Counted from the first letter of the stretch, positions 48,069 to 62,182 are shown. The stretch: 64,000 nt of DNA from Antitrichia curtipendula (GCA_951230915.1 OX579635.1:28272001-28336000); one strand, 5' to 3'. A program made the numbers and translations. Notes: generated from the letters alone by a model not told the origin.

Positions 48069-51000
48069 TCACGGCAAGGAAAAGAGAATATCTCGAGCTG
48101 TCCTTTCGGTGAATTTTCCTCCGAAGCTGGACTGGCTGTTATCACCGTCTGTTTGAGTATCCGAGTCCACTAGATATTCCAACTGATCCTTGTGCGTTTT
48201 GGCGATGTCTTTCCTCGTTATCATGCCCACCAACCTTCACCCCAACACCACCGTGTTACTAGGGCACAGCAGCCCTGCACTGATATCTCGCACGGAGAGA
48301 CGCGGCCAAGCCAAAAACAAACAAACTAGTGGCGATTGATTCACAGGGAGATTATCCTGGTTTTCCTTGCGAGAATATCAGAAGTTTCCCAGATGGTTTT
48401 GTAGAGGGAAGGGAAATCAGGCAAAATCAGCAAACAGAGAAACCAGAGGCTCAAATTTTCCCTGCAGGCAAGACTGTAAAAAGTCGGGAATGACAATTCG
48501 GAAATCAAAGATAATCTCCCTGTGATTCACTGCATCATTAATAGTATTTGATGCGCTGCTCATCTTCATTAAATTATAGGAGGCATCGATATTCGTGGCA
48601 AAATTAGAACCTGACCTGTTGCTTGCATCCGTCACGCAAAGATGTCTTAGACCCAGTGTTCGGAAAATGATGTAGGCACGCCGCGCTGAGGTCTCGGCAG
48701 AAACCTGCAACATCAAAATGAGACAACACCAACTGGCAGTAAGATTCAACAGTAGCGCTGCCAGTTACACCGGCTACACAGCAAGTGATTCGTGTCCATG
48801 ACTGTTCCATTCAGACTGGCAGCATTGGAGCTTAAGTGGACCAAAAACAACAAAGGCCTTCGTTGTAGCACACAATTCTATAAGTCAGTTCTTACATCTC
48901 CAATGCATAAGAGATCTACTTGAATTCCATTCTGAATAATCACCACACAACTTCTTCCACTAAAGTTTCATCTTCCTTGGAAAATATCACAGGGTAAGTT
49001 TTCAACGCTGTACCGTCAAAGGAGCGCGGTTCATCCATGGTCGGAAATCAATTGCTAATTCTTTGCCTGAACATTGCAAAGCCGGGTGAATATCCTGGCC
49101 CTTACAATTACCTTCTTCAAGGCTTCGAGTGCTACTGCTGCCGTTCATGGTTGGTTGTAACGAGTCCTGCAGTAATGCACGCCACGAGACTAGTATGAAC
49201 TGACGATTAAACGAAGGTCATGGTCTCCATGTCGATCAACAAAGAACTAGATCGTTTACTATTCTCAAAATGCATCACAGAGATGTAACAGTCAATCAGT
49301 CAATCACTTCTTTGCAATGATTTCTGTAACATGATTACACTCAGCTGGAAGTGAGAGATTAGTCATACCTTAAAGAGCAGTTCGTCAATGTCTAATTCAT
49401 CGACTGCTTCAGGCCGTGAGCTTAAGTATCGCCGATGGGGATGATGATTGTGGTGGTACACATGCATGAGTCGGTTCAACAACCTGTAGTCCTTCTTCAG
49501 CCGCGGGAATTGTAAATAATTACCGCTGCCGTGACAATGCAACATTTGGGTATCCAACTCAAGAAAAGCTCGTTGCTCTAATAACAGCAATATCTGATGC
49601 CTCAACATTACACCCACAATCTGACCATCCGGGTGATCAGCATGTCCATTGGTATGTCGAATGATAGGGAAACCATTGTGGCATGTTTCACGAAGTACGC
49701 CCACCACCTCTGCCACGGAGGTGGTCTGAAAATACAAAACGATAAAGTGAGTCTTAACCAATTGATTACTGACATATAATTGGTATTAAGCTCTCAGTAG
49801 AATTATTGAGGATCTCTATATCATTTCAGTTTCAAAGTTTTGATTACCTCGTTAAAACATATCACATCTGGCGCCATGATATCCCGAGCCGTGATCAAGT
49901 GCAGCCTTTGTGAAGGCTCACTTTGCAGAAAATGAACCCCAGCAATTCGCTCCAAGTCAGATTCATAAGCCCCTGCAGAATGAATGTGATGGGCAACCCA
50001 ATTGGAGAGGACAATCGCAAGTATAACTGGCAATAAGAACTCGATTCCCCCTGTGCCCTCCACCATGATCACCACCTGCATGCATGTGCCACCTAAATCT
50101 TCGTTTCTACAACACCATTCTGCGTTATCCCATCAACAAAAATGGATCCATATAAACATTCAGCATGCTTTCTAGACGTCCTCACCACAGGGATAGCCAA
50201 ATAGAACAAGGGGCCCATGTCAAAAGAGTTCAACTTGTTCCAAGATAAATATCCTATTGTTTGTCCAAAGTAAAGACAGATTAATGCTCAGAACTCAATA
50301 AGAATTTAACAGCGCACTAGTTTACCAAGGAAATGGAGGATCGAAAAACTCCACCAAGCATAGCAGTCGCCCCCACAAGCGCATGCATTCCCGGTTGTAT
50401 CGGCCACCTGCAAACCAATCACCAGATGCCAGGACATTCATCATCTTATGAACAGAGAACCTGAATAAGCTTATGCCTGGCACCGAAAAATTATGCATGT
50501 AGTTAATGCCATGATCATGCAATTCAAATGTGCTAAGAACTAATCTACACTCATTTCAAACTGGTTCAGATTTGAAGAATAGTACTTCATAAGGTATATT
50601 GTAGCTCAAAACTCGTAGATGAAAAAGCAGTTTTCTTCAAGCTATACGAAGATTCTGAATCACTTAGAACAGGTAGTAATTGTATTTAATAGCTTTCAAG
50701 TCTAGGGAAAGTATGTACTGATGAATCTCTTACCGTGGGAATAAGAGCTCAAAAACGCGCCCCAGACATGCTCCAAAAGATGCGCCAACCTGATTAGCAG
50801 TCAACATAGTGAGAAGCAAGTAAATGTCTAGGGTTTTCATTAGCTTCTGAACGTACAGCTCTCTTGAATCCCTCTCAGCGTGCAAAGCATATACAATTTA
50901 TCATGCTTGTGTTCTTTCAGACATAATTTCAAACAAGCTGACAGTAGAAAATCAGAGCCCTGCATTTGAGATGTGATTGCATACCAAGGCCTGTACAGCA

Positions 51001-54000
51001 TCCTACGATCAGGGGTGGGGTGGGCGGGGGTGGGGGAAGTACGTACCATGATGGAAGGCATAAAAATGCCGCCTGGAGTCGCAATGCCGTAGGCTAAGAT
51101 GAACAGAAACAAAAAGGAACTCGAGTGAATGGCCAGACTAGGAATGGAGAATGGAGAATCGCCAGCACCCGCTCCTAATGCGAGAAGCTGTTGGATTGTC
51201 TGAAACGAGTCAACAGTATTTTTTTTCAACGTCGAGTTCAAACTAGTCAAACTAATTAATTAACCAAGAGACTGCCATTCAAGACAAGTATACTCAAGTC
51301 CTCCACAAAGACAAAATTCTTACAAAAGTGAGCACACATTTCGATTATATTCAACAGTCAAAAATTTCAAGTGAGATGTCTTAAAAGAACCTGACTTGGA
51401 ACGGCAAAGTAGAGAGAAGCTAGGTCATTGTAGTATTGAACCCCTGTTTCCAGATCTGGTAGCGGACACGTATATCTGTACCAATACTCTTCGCCTTCTT
51501 GTCTGCAGAATATAAAATTATTAATATTATATAAAGTTATTAGATCGTACACAACCTCACATCCAGAAGAGAAGTGAACACTAGGAGTGATAATTTCAAA
51601 GATCACGAAACTACTATGCAGAGAAGACTCTTGTAATAACTTTATATAACTGTAAAGAAAGAATTTCAGGAGACATTTTCCAGATTTATGAGCTATGCGA
51701 TCCACATACCCTTTCTGGATGGGTAGACAATGTCCAAAATAGTGGGGCAGCATGAAAATGGCGATGGCTGAAATGAATGTGAAAAGACAAGCCTCCAGCA
51801 CCCTGCATCCTTGCTCAACAGAGATAACATAAAATTAATAAACATCTCTTCGCGTAACTCAAAATCTGAGGACACCTGATGACGACATTTAAACTGTTTT
51901 CAGAGTTGCAAAATAAGTGTCATGCAGGGAGTATAGTTGCAGTGAACTGCGAACTGAAATCATGGATTAAACCATGTCCCGCATGACATGCATGCTGTGC
52001 AGATTTGAGCATATAAGAGCAACCTTCTGATCTAAGTACCAGATTCGACACGCAGCATTTGATGAACAACAAGAGGGAAACTAATAAGATGATGGAAATA
52101 GTAGATTTAGGTTTTCGTCAAGAGAGGAACAAACCTCCGAGTCCTGTGCTTTGACGACGGTCGAAATCGAGCAAGCCAGTCATGGAAGATGTTGAGAAAA
52201 GCACCGATCACACCAGCAAACACGCTTGTGACCACAAATAGCGGCAAGTCTATGAAATCAAACTCGGGCTGGCACAGAGACATGTTACTGAGGAACAGAA
52301 AATTTGTGCCCACACTAATTCTCTACTTTGGATACCTCCAGTAAAGCCAATCAACAACTTCTGAAATGACTATCTATTCTTTTCAAATTTTCAGGAGCGG
52401 ATTACAGATATCACGTTCCATGCAAATTCCTAGAGTAGTTGTATTACTTCATGCTAGCTGACATAATACTTTAGGTACATTCGGTCCACGACAAATGAAA
52501 AAGCGTCATTCCTCTTTATCCTGCGAAAGATATGACACAGAAACCTAGATGTGTGCACAAAATGGAGACGATGTGGAGATTGGACACGAATGTAAACAAG
52601 GCGAGATCACAATGAGCAGTTAGGAGGCCATTGTAAGAACACAGTACATGTGGGAATTTATCTCATCACTAAGCATTCAAAATTCAATTTAATCGACAGT
52701 GATAATTACCTTTAGACCTTCGAAGGAGATGGTACCAGGTAACGAGAATGAAAATTGCCTGTCACATAATTCCAGACCATCTTATAAAGCATTAGCAACA
52801 AGTGATGAAAGTACTGGAACCGGAAACTTAAGCAATTTCATGCGCAAGAGTAAACTCTTTGGGGGGCAGGTGAAGCTCGCGAGGTTAATGGTCTATGAAG
52901 CAAGTATAATTGATAAGATCTGTTAGCAGAAGAATCAATCAAAAGTTGTATCAGAGTAGAGTATACCGTTGATTGAGCAATGACAAAATCATGGTGGCAC
53001 ACGTTGTGCATAAAAGCGACCGCCACATGACCTGCTCAAGTATCAACCATCAACACATAAAACTGGTCAGGTACATATTTTCACTCAAAAGTAGTTACAT
53101 ATTGCTGTTCTATTTCCTGTAAAGAATATGAAAGTGTTCACATAGTTACAGAATGAATCTTGTCCAAAGAGTACAAACCTTTCTGGACCAGAAACTGGAG
53201 GCTTCCTCCATAGAAAATAAGACTCCGCCAATGGGTGCACCGAAAGCAGCTGCCAAGCTGTCAAACATAACACATGATTCTTCTTGATCTTGCAAATGGG
53301 GATTAAAAGAAATACTTGGAGTCCAAATATAGATACATTAAGAAATATATGACATTCCAACATCAAGATATTTGCAATACATGAACTCTAGTATCTAGTT
53401 TAAATTAAAGCATTAACAGCGAAGATAACAGCAAGGATAACAGCGACACGATTCTGCAAATTTTAGTCAACTGAATGATGCCTGATTCTGAAGAACAGAC
53501 TCATACCCAGCTGCGGCTCCAGCCGAAATGAATTCTCGACGGTCCTTATCGTTATAGAATTCCTGTATTGCACTTTGATGGCGTCATTGCACGAAACACG
53601 TAAATTCGATTCACTCGAGAATGGCATAACCCTAAACCTGACAAATACCGCCCTCCGTATAATTTTGGAGACGGCAAAAAATTGAATAAGGTGATTCTGA
53701 GTGACGAATGGTGAAATAGAAAAAAAATTCTACGAGGAATAATCACTATTGATCCGCACTTACAAAAGCCCAGGCTTTCGGTCTAAGTTGGTTAAGAACA
53801 TTTTCTCGCCAGGTAGGCCGTGGAGGTCGAACGACGTCATCTTGGTGCAGCTTGTTTGAGGGAGACAAGCCGTGCATCCACGTCAGCTCAGATGCAATTG
53901 CACCACCAATGTGAACCATGGGACCTTCTTGTCCAATCTGAGCACGAGAATGAGACAATAAACAGCATTTAAGCACTTGAAACTGAAAGGTTTAAGGAGC

Positions 54001-55655
54001 TGCCCAGAAAGAATAAACTCCAAAATGAACAAATCAAAATCATCAAGAACGAAAATCCGCAGTACACCACACTGGCAATGTTCAAGCACTGAGAACAAGC
54101 TGCAACGTGGATAGCGCAAGCTCAGCTGCAGGTGGAAAGGAGGCGCACCGGTAAGCCAGACGACACTGTGCAGATAGTTCCCAGTATCTGCGAGGACAAC
54201 ATCACAGACAAGGAAACCCCTGTCATCAATTAGAAAGGGGAAAGCAGATGCGCACACTTTTGTTTAGCTCTACATATCCAGCAGGATTAGAGGAGAGAAG
54301 TATTAGTGGAATTTCAGAAATAGGAACGCACTTTTGTAAAGAGAGTTCTGTGCCGAAAAAAATCGGGTATATCATTTCCATTCAGATACGCCATGACGAG
54401 GGTTACCTGCACAATAAATTAGTTTCCAGCAGGATTCAACCATTAAGAGCAATCCATCAACAATAATTCATACGAACTGCGCATGTCAACAGCTTCAGCA
54501 ATATTACATAACCAAGGGAAATTATGACCAACTATACAGCTGTCCGTAGTGCGATCTACTAATTGTTAATTCTATGGCCTGGCCGGCAGCTGGGATTGTC
54601 CAGGATCTGAGCAAGAGGCAGAGAGCATACCCCTCCGCCTGCGGCTGCTGGAGCCCAAAAGATAACCAAGCAGCTTGACAGAAGAACCAGAGCCACGCTT
54701 GTGGCCGCATAATTCAGAAAAATAAGCCCTAATTTTCCACGCTCAAGCAGCAATCTTTCTGTCCACTCTCTCTGCGGCAGCATGAATGCTTATACAATCA
54801 AATACCAAAACGCAGAGATTCATAGCCCAGTTCTATTGCCATGTATATGAGTATGTAAACACTATGAATTAGCGACGTTGAACCAATCAAAAGTAAATCA
54901 CACTGAAATGAATTGCAGCATTGAAGTCCCTACCTACGCAAGAAAGAAGTCGTCCTAAACATGCATGCATTATGATAAGTTTACTGAATCGAATGTAGGT
55001 TACCTTGGATGTGATAATAACCTCTTGACAAGATTCGATAAGGAATGCAATCAATCCTACAAATCGGACACGATGACTTAGCTCAACCTCAAACTCTGCA
55101 ATTGGATTTACTCGCCAGCTCAGGAGAATCAATCAATCTGTCAGCCTAGAGGCGTCAAAATATGAATAAATAAGAATAAGAAAAAGGTATACCCACAACA
55201 AGTCCGATCAAAATTGTAATCCACCACTTCGCAAGTGTGAGCCCCGTATACCTGCATTGCGATTCAAGTGAACCATTGTAATAAAAGCCACTGACACTAG
55301 TACTTGTAAACAAACCGATCCCACACTTAGCATCGCGGTGGACATAAGTCAGCTGCAATGATCAATAAAATTCCGGTATATAATTAGTGTGAAATTGGGA
55401 TTGTTCAGACCCATAGAGACGACGACGATGTTGCTTGGTGAGTAACTGGTCGTGGACCACGTTGTGAATGGAATCATAGTCAAGGCTCTCCACTGCCACA
55501 TCACCCTGGTCTGAATCCTCATTTGGCTCTAGAAATCCATCATTCGACAATTCTTCTTCTTCTTCCAAACCCGGGAAGCTCTCTTCGTCCTCATGGTCAA
55601 TGAGCAACGGAACAGCAGCTTCCACATCAAAATCAAAATCAACTGCTTCTTCCAT
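48069..55655 (-). CDS. CLC-family chloride/proton exchanger with C-terminal CBS pair
   Basis: 22 minus-strand exons give 885 residues: 55655-55411, 55251-55193, 55056-55004, 54771-54631, 54406-54332, 54187-54149, 53937-53764, 53562-53507, 53257-53179, 53031-52967, 52758-52710, 52268-52135, 51802-51710, 51502-51391, 51199-51047, 50789-50734, 50407-50326, 50075-49848, 49725-49369, 49166-49014, 48704-48616, 48234-48069. CLC proteins are dimeric anion transporters; eukaryotic exchangers work in endosomes or vacuoles. An acidic N-tail ([18 protein letters not shown]) precedes the membrane domain. The gating glutamate is kept in [11 protein letters not shown] (E208), the proton glutamate in [11 protein letters not shown] (E299), and GGIFMP at 501-506. 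The usual GSGIP/GPGIP filter reads AAAGGGVTL (about 161-169). Two CBS segments follow ([10 protein letters not shown]...; [20 protein letters not shown]). Nearest relatives look ClC-6/7 or CLC-d-like, or algal. Start chosen at the [10 protein letters not shown] methionine. Confidence 0.93.
51011..51038 (+). other. G-run tract in CLC intron 15
   Basis: AGGGGTGGGGTGGGCGGGGG followed by TGGGGG lies on the plus strand, opposite the CLC transcript, 8-35 bases beyond the 3' edge of exon 15. Four or more G-runs separated by single bases fit a potential G-quadruplex on the template strand; the pre-mRNA would be C-rich just after the donor. Confidence 0.6.
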
Positions 55656-56479
55656 CTCGTCTCTCAATAGCCGCAACGCGCAATCTGAGAATACTCCGAT
55701 TCAGCTCGCACCGGAGTTTTACAATTAAGATGTGCGACAAATATTCGTAGCTACAAAGTAACTCCATAGCAAACAACCGATCACAACGGCGGCGTCTTCA
55801 ACTGAGCCGGGAAGAAGTCGAATGCACGCTCGATTACGCGCTGGTGTGCAAGCTAATCAAGCTTTACTGTAATTGTTTTTTTCTTATCCACGAAGGAATC
55901 CGAATGACTCCAGTAGCAATACTTACACGAAGGGACCCGGACAGGGAAGCAGTTCTCGTACGAGACGACCGAAAATATCGACCTGCAGGTACCGTGCAAG
56001 GATGCAAGGTTGAATTGACTGAGTGGCGCCGCACGCTCCTGACCGTGGTGGTGAAGATTCGGCCATAGTGGCGGCTGTCGTTGTCTATTGCAAGCTTCAT
56101 CGCCGCAATAACTAACTAACAAGGCGCACACGCAACGACAAGACGCCGCATCCAGCGCACGCCAGTCCCCGTCCTGATGAAAGACCTGGGAGTACTACAA
56201 CCTAACTCAAGGGAAGATTCCAACAGCTTGCGCGACAACGTAGAGAAGAATCCACTTGTGAAGAATTTTATTTCTGAAGTTGAGTGACTGCCGATCATAT
56301 GTTGTGAAAACAGAGAATCTTGTTCGCAGTCAGGTTCAGTTTGATGTGCGATTCAAGGCGGCGATCGTGAGCTCGCGCAGTTTGGACGACATCCCTGGAA
56401 AAAGCTGCCGGCAGCGGATTGATGATTCAACAAGAATGGCGGCAGGGAAGTTTGAAATCATCCGTACTGTAATTTCAAA
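55656..56479. other. Upstream region of the CLC gene
   Basis: GC-richer DNA than the tract beyond, probably holding the CLC promoter and leader. A plus-strand frame from ATG 56178 to TGA near 56285 (start MKDLGVLQPNSRE) looks protein-like in composition. It is short, has no recognised family and could be the first exon of a divergent gene cut by the neighbouring Copia insertion. It is not called as a gene. Confidence 0.45.
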
Positions 56480-58095
56480 TGCGAATGGATCGTGTTTGTT
56501 GACTAAACATGTCCATACTTTCCAATCCCTATTGAAACAATTGTCAACGGCTTGTGCTTCCTTGAGCAACAAAGATGTTGTTATTGCCCTAATGCAAAGC
56601 AGGTCCCTCAGCTTTCAAATCATTTTAGTTTCAATATGTAGTCAAATCCTTACAAATTCTAATAACCTACTTCATACAACAAGAGACTATGCTAAAAAGT
56701 CTAGATGACACAAATAGTGCATCCACTCGAGCTTTCACCTTGGGTCAAAACCCTAAACATATAATTCTCAATAAAATCCTAAATACCAATATCAAGATAG
56801 ATATAATAATAGGACTTACCACAAAAATTGGACCTTGTTTCGGTTCCAAATCCTATTTTCCAAACCTAATAATACCAAGTTTAATAAAAACCAATCAAAA
56901 AGTACATTCAAGTTAAATAAATTTATTAATCTAATTAATTATTTTTGTTCTTATTGTGGCAAACCTAACCACAATGAAAAAGATTGTCACAACCGGATTT
57001 ATGATGAAACTAATAAAAGTCCATGTAATTTCCAAGGACACAATAAATAATTACTATATGTATGTTGCAGCTTTAAATGTTTAAATAACTCCCTAAAATA
57101 TTTGGACTGTTGATTCTAGTACTACAAAACATATGGCACACAATCAAAGAATATTTTTCACTTATTTCCTACTTCCTAAAGATCAGTTTGCCTACACAAT
57201 TGATTGTTCTACCTATGATATCCAAGGAATTGGAGAAGTAACTGTTCTCCTCCAAAATGGACATGAGAAAATAATTCCTAAAATATGTTATGTTCCTAAT
57301 ATAAAAATATAATGTATTTTCAGCTCAACAATTAGCTACAATTGGTGGTCAATTTCTCATTAAAAAAGCCAATGCAAGTCTATACAACTCCAAAAATCAA
57401 ATTATTTACAACATGTGCTAAACTAGGATAATTTATACACCCTTTGGTTATTCTTATCCATTACAATAGTTTGACACCTAAAATCCAAATCAAATTGCAT
57501 TAGCAACTTTTAGAATTGAATAATTAGTGTCTCAATGGCATAATAGCCTTAGACACATCAACCTGAAGAGATTACAATACTTGATTAATAATCATATGGT
57601 CAAAGGCATAAATTTAAAACATATAAAAAACTTGCTTTTATATAGTTATTGTATCTTTAGTAATATTGGTTGTTGTCAATTACAACCAATAAATATATAT
57701 TTTGACAACCAAAGCTCAATATAACTTTTAGAGAATCCATAGTTTTACGACTTCAAGCAATGACTTTGAGATGTTGTCATTTGAATGATATGGTAGTTGA
57801 TATTCTCACTAAAAGCCTCTCAAATGACAACATAACAATTGTACATGTCTTATGGGGTTTAGATTATGATAGTTTTGAAACTATTTAATCTGGGAGGGGG
57901 GTATTAGGATGAAATCACTATTTCTTCTATTAGATTAAATAGTTACAAGAAAAGGTCATTCTATGCTAGTTTGAAACGTTATGTCCTTATATGTTAGATA
58001 TAGTACCTATTACTATAGGAAGTACGTATTCTTTAATACAATTAATATATTTTATCTTTGATTCTAAGATATGTTCTATACAATATTCTCATACC
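56480..58095 (+). mobile_element. Second Copia retrotransposon relic, internally deleted
   Basis: Plus-strand remnants follow Copia order: gag end (LSTACASLSNKDVVIALMQS), zinc knuckle CSYCGKPNHNEKDC (CX2CX4HX4C, about 56950-56990), protease-like WTVDSSTTKHMAHN, and pre-integrase SQWHNSLRHINLKRLQYL. After that it jumps directly to an RNase H end (IYFDNQSSI). The integrase core and reverse transcriptase are missing (deletion near 57640-57690). A polypurine tract (CTGGGAGGGGGG, 57890-57901) is followed by a probable 3' LTR beginning TATTAGGATG at 57902, whose end is not defined. No 5' LTR was found. Stops occur throughout. Confidence 0.82.
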
Positions 58096-61000
58096 ACTCC
58101 ACTTTGCAAATTCCTTTGGAATTGTCAATTTAGAGATTGTTTTTAACCTTCAATATTGAACCAAAAAAAAATGGAGTTGGGATATATTAATAATTGTCTA
58201 TTCATTACTTTGTTTTTTCCATAAGATTTTCCTTCATCCCAAATTTTACTATAAATGATCCACCTAATATCCAAGAATAATTGATCAATTTGATCTTGGC
58301 ACTCTTGAATTTGATGATGTTCACCACTAAAAATAAATCTTGTTGTTCAACATTCACTTTTATAGTCTAATCTGTATAAAGCTTGAAAAGGCAATTTCTC
58401 CCCAAATAAAATTCTATTATCTCATGTGCTTCCCTAAAGAATAATGTTTTCATTTTAATCCATGTACAAAATTAATTCATGTCAACTCTTTTTATTTTCA
58501 AGTTTGAGTTGTTTCTTCACTTCTTGCATGAATTAATTCTAAACCCTTTTTTTGACAATAAAAACCTTGGCTTTCCTTTGTTTGTTGGAGTTATTAAATC
58601 TCTCTTATAAATTTAAGGTGATTTTTTGTTTTCTTTGTTAACCTCATTATCCATTTCATGTCCATCAAAGGTATGAAAAACTTCCTTTAATAAATGTTTT
58701 TGTGTATGAAAATCATGTAAAAATAGTTTAAAGTATCTATATAATAGCTTTAAATTAGACCAATTTGGCAAGGTTGGACCTCTAAGATATTCAAGAATTT
58801 TACAATCTTTAAAAATTGAGACTCAAAAAAGTCAAATTATCACCTAATTTTGCTACCCAAATAAATACTTGAATTGAAGGTATATTGGCATAAGAACATT
58901 TTATCTTGTGTGATGACTAATTTGGCCACAATTTGGCCAATAAGTATTTTGTCATCAATTTCATTTTTTTCTAAAATCAAATTTCTCACCTCATGTAGGT
59001 TTATTCAAATATGAATTTTGAATAAATGATCACTTTGATTTTGGTTGAATAGATGTTTATTTTGGTTTTGGTTTAATGAACTCTACACATCCCTTGCAAC
59101 TATTCTCTTTAAAGGTCCTTTGGCCTTCAAATGAGACTTCCTTTGAGGTTTCAAATACTCCCCACAATAAACCTTTTAATATTTTTTCTACAAAAGTTTC
59201 ATAAAACACCATCAAGAAGTTATGAAAACTTATATCTTTTAGATACTCAACTAGATGTTGAAAATTACCTAAAAGAATATTTTGGTTTACACGTATTTTT
59301 AAGGCACTTAATCCTTCATTTCATTATTTCATGTTAATTTTCAATTTTAAACACTACATCTTAGACACCTCTAGCCAATTCCTTCTCTAGTAGCAGCACC
59401 AAATGTAGTTAGTTTAGTAATTTGCTTATACAACATTGAGGACAACAATTACAACACTAAGCAAATTGGTTATTTAAAAGAAGATCTGTATTAACAAAAT
59501 CTTTGTAGCTAAGGTCAGATGTGTAGTAAATGGAACTTAAAATACAAATGGGATGTTAAAAAGGATACTAAAAGAGTGTTAGTCTATATTTTCTCTTTAA
59601 TATCCCATGAAATGTAGACAATAACTAAACCTGTCTATTAGTTGACCATGAATGTAATCCCATGCAAATGTTGTAATTCTATAATAAAAAAATAAATGCA
59701 ATGGTTTAAGGGGCACTCAAATGCGCATCATTCATTGGCAATAGTCTTTCCATAAACATCATGTGGTAAACATATTCATCATTCAGCTATAGCCTTAATT
59801 AAGCATAAACTAGCATTGTCTTTGATCTCATCCACATACTAAAACATACATGCTTAACCCAATTAATTTGAGTTTCCATACTTTTCAATTAGGCATATCA
59901 ATGGTCATTTCAAAAAACAGACAAATGTAAATTAATTAATTTGTCAAAGATCCTTCATTCAATTCTATTTTTAAAATTTTGCCCATTGGCTATAAACTTA
60001 ATCCATTATTCTGTCATTCACAATATAGTCTCAGAGAGTTCACCTAGAGTGTCCATTAAAAACCACATGCAAACAAAACTTTGGACCTCCTATATACTTT
60101 TTGAATTTTAAATATAAATAAAAAAATAAAATATGAATAGATTTTCCTACTTTTAGGGTTTATGTTTTGAATTATTGATATTTTTATTTGTTAATAATAA
60201 TTAGTTACAAATTTTTGAAGTAAAAAGATACATTGTAGAACTAAAAAATAACTTTCACACACCTATATTATATAAGAAAAAGTTGTCTAAAAATGAACAA
60301 ATTTTTTATAAAAATAACTCTCTATTGAAAGCTCATTTTGAGTTGAATATTGATTCAATGGTCATCTAAATGTGTTTTTTATAATTATTTGAGTTGAAAA
60401 ACATGTCATTTTAGTTCATTTTCAACCTCTTTTAGAAATCATTTCATATTTTATTTGAGTTGGAAATTTCGGCAATAGAAACCTATAGTCATTATTAAAC
60501 AATGCTCAAAATTTTAGATTGAAATTATAGTTTATTAGAAACCACCTGCTCGCACGTGGTTTGTTGTAGTAGAACCAAGTGCACCCCCCAAGAATATAGT
60601 ACTAACACTTATATGCTCAAAATGATTTTAAATCTAGAAAAAATAATCACTGAATATCATTTCATTTTTGCACTTAGGAAATAGCTACAATCTATTGATA
60701 GCAATAATCTCCCAATCATGTACTATACAATGTTATTGTAGTAAAAGACCATAAGTATTCTCATACTATATACATGACAACTGAGGCTATAGCCTCTAAG
60801 CATAACAATTGGCTATAGTCATCTTCATATCAATTGCCTTATAACATCAAACTTGGTCATTTTCTTCACTCAAACTATGGCCACATTCTTTTATAATATA
60901 AATATTGGCAATATCTCTATTTAGACACAACATTGACTATAACCCTATACAGCCATGCCATCATCCATCACATAGAATAAACTCAACTGCAATGATCTCA

Positions 61001-62182
61001 TTCATCTAAATTTGTCAATTGAGTGAAGTTATAATCTGGCTATAAATTCAAAAAGTTTATACTCTTCAACACTCTTTATGAGGGTCATTGCAAGAAACAC
61101 TTCACATTTTTGTCTTGAAAAGCCCAATTTCTCTAAATAGTATTGTTACTGCTACTAGTACTATATGTATTATTTAGAACATTCAAAAATTGATATATTC
61201 CATCCATTTTTTTTGTAGCTAGCTTCTCCAAAGACATGCCTTGTGTCTTTCAATTGACTTTGATTAGACCTTGAATAGACCTTGAATAGACCTTGAAGTA
61301 TAAACATTTGAAAAATTATTGGACACCAATTATAGAATTGAACTCTATCAAGCAAGACTATAGAGTTACTACAATCTGCTATGCAATCCTAGACCATGAA
61401 CAATAACCATAGTGTCTTGAAAATTATATTGCAAATATTCCTATTTTTAGAAATTAAAGGAAAAATAAATAAAAAATGAACTAAAAATTGTCCATTTTTC
61501 CTAACTTGAAGGTGCTCCTTTTCTACCATTTGCATTTTGGGAGAAAATTTTTTTGTTTGTACTTGGCTACTTGCGCAAACATCATATACTTTGAGCACAT
61601 GTGAAAGGTGGATACTTTACTATTTTAAGAAAAATCTCTTTATCAACTTTTATAACTTTAATTAAAAACTTCATTTTTAATTTTTACCTTTAAAATTTGC
61701 ATTTTTGGGCCGAGAATAGGACTAAAAACTACCGAGATGGTAAAAATAGACATCTAATTGAGGACTATTTAAAAATAGTAAAATAATTTATTTTTTAAAA
61801 CAAAAAAAACAATACAATATCTACTACTACCATATATTCCTTCATTTCAAATTTCATTTACAATAGACATACAATACAAAAATTATAGGTGATAAACCAT
61901 CCTTCTAAAGCCATGAGGACAAAAAAACAACTAGTGTTTTTTGCAATCAGCCGTAATCCATGATGCTTTACAATTTAATTACTTTAAAAAATTACATATA
62001 TAAAATTTACCAACAATCATTACAAAGCCTACAAATAGTTGATCAATCATCACAACCACAACATTGCTAACTAGTTTATTGGCCTCTCCCCATGTGGAGG
62101 TATCATTCCTCCCTATATGCTTGGAGGGAGATTTTAGTTATAATTCTGAAATCCTCATTGGTTGATATTGGTATTGCTACAA
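58096..62182. other. AT-rich, repeat-derived intergenic DNA
   Basis: No intact gene. Minus-strand frames at about 58150-58860 carry short protein-like stretches such as FFREAHEIIEFYLGRN and SLKYLRGPTLPNWSNLKLLY between stops. They suggest an unidentified decayed coding element. An 11-bp motif (TAGACCTTGAA) occurs three times in tandem at 61265-61297. Confidence 0.4.

Noticed and set aside
47801..48112. 103-codon plus-strand frame
   Set aside because: It overlaps the terminal CLC exon (RKDIAKTHK block on the minus strand) and shows no family features.
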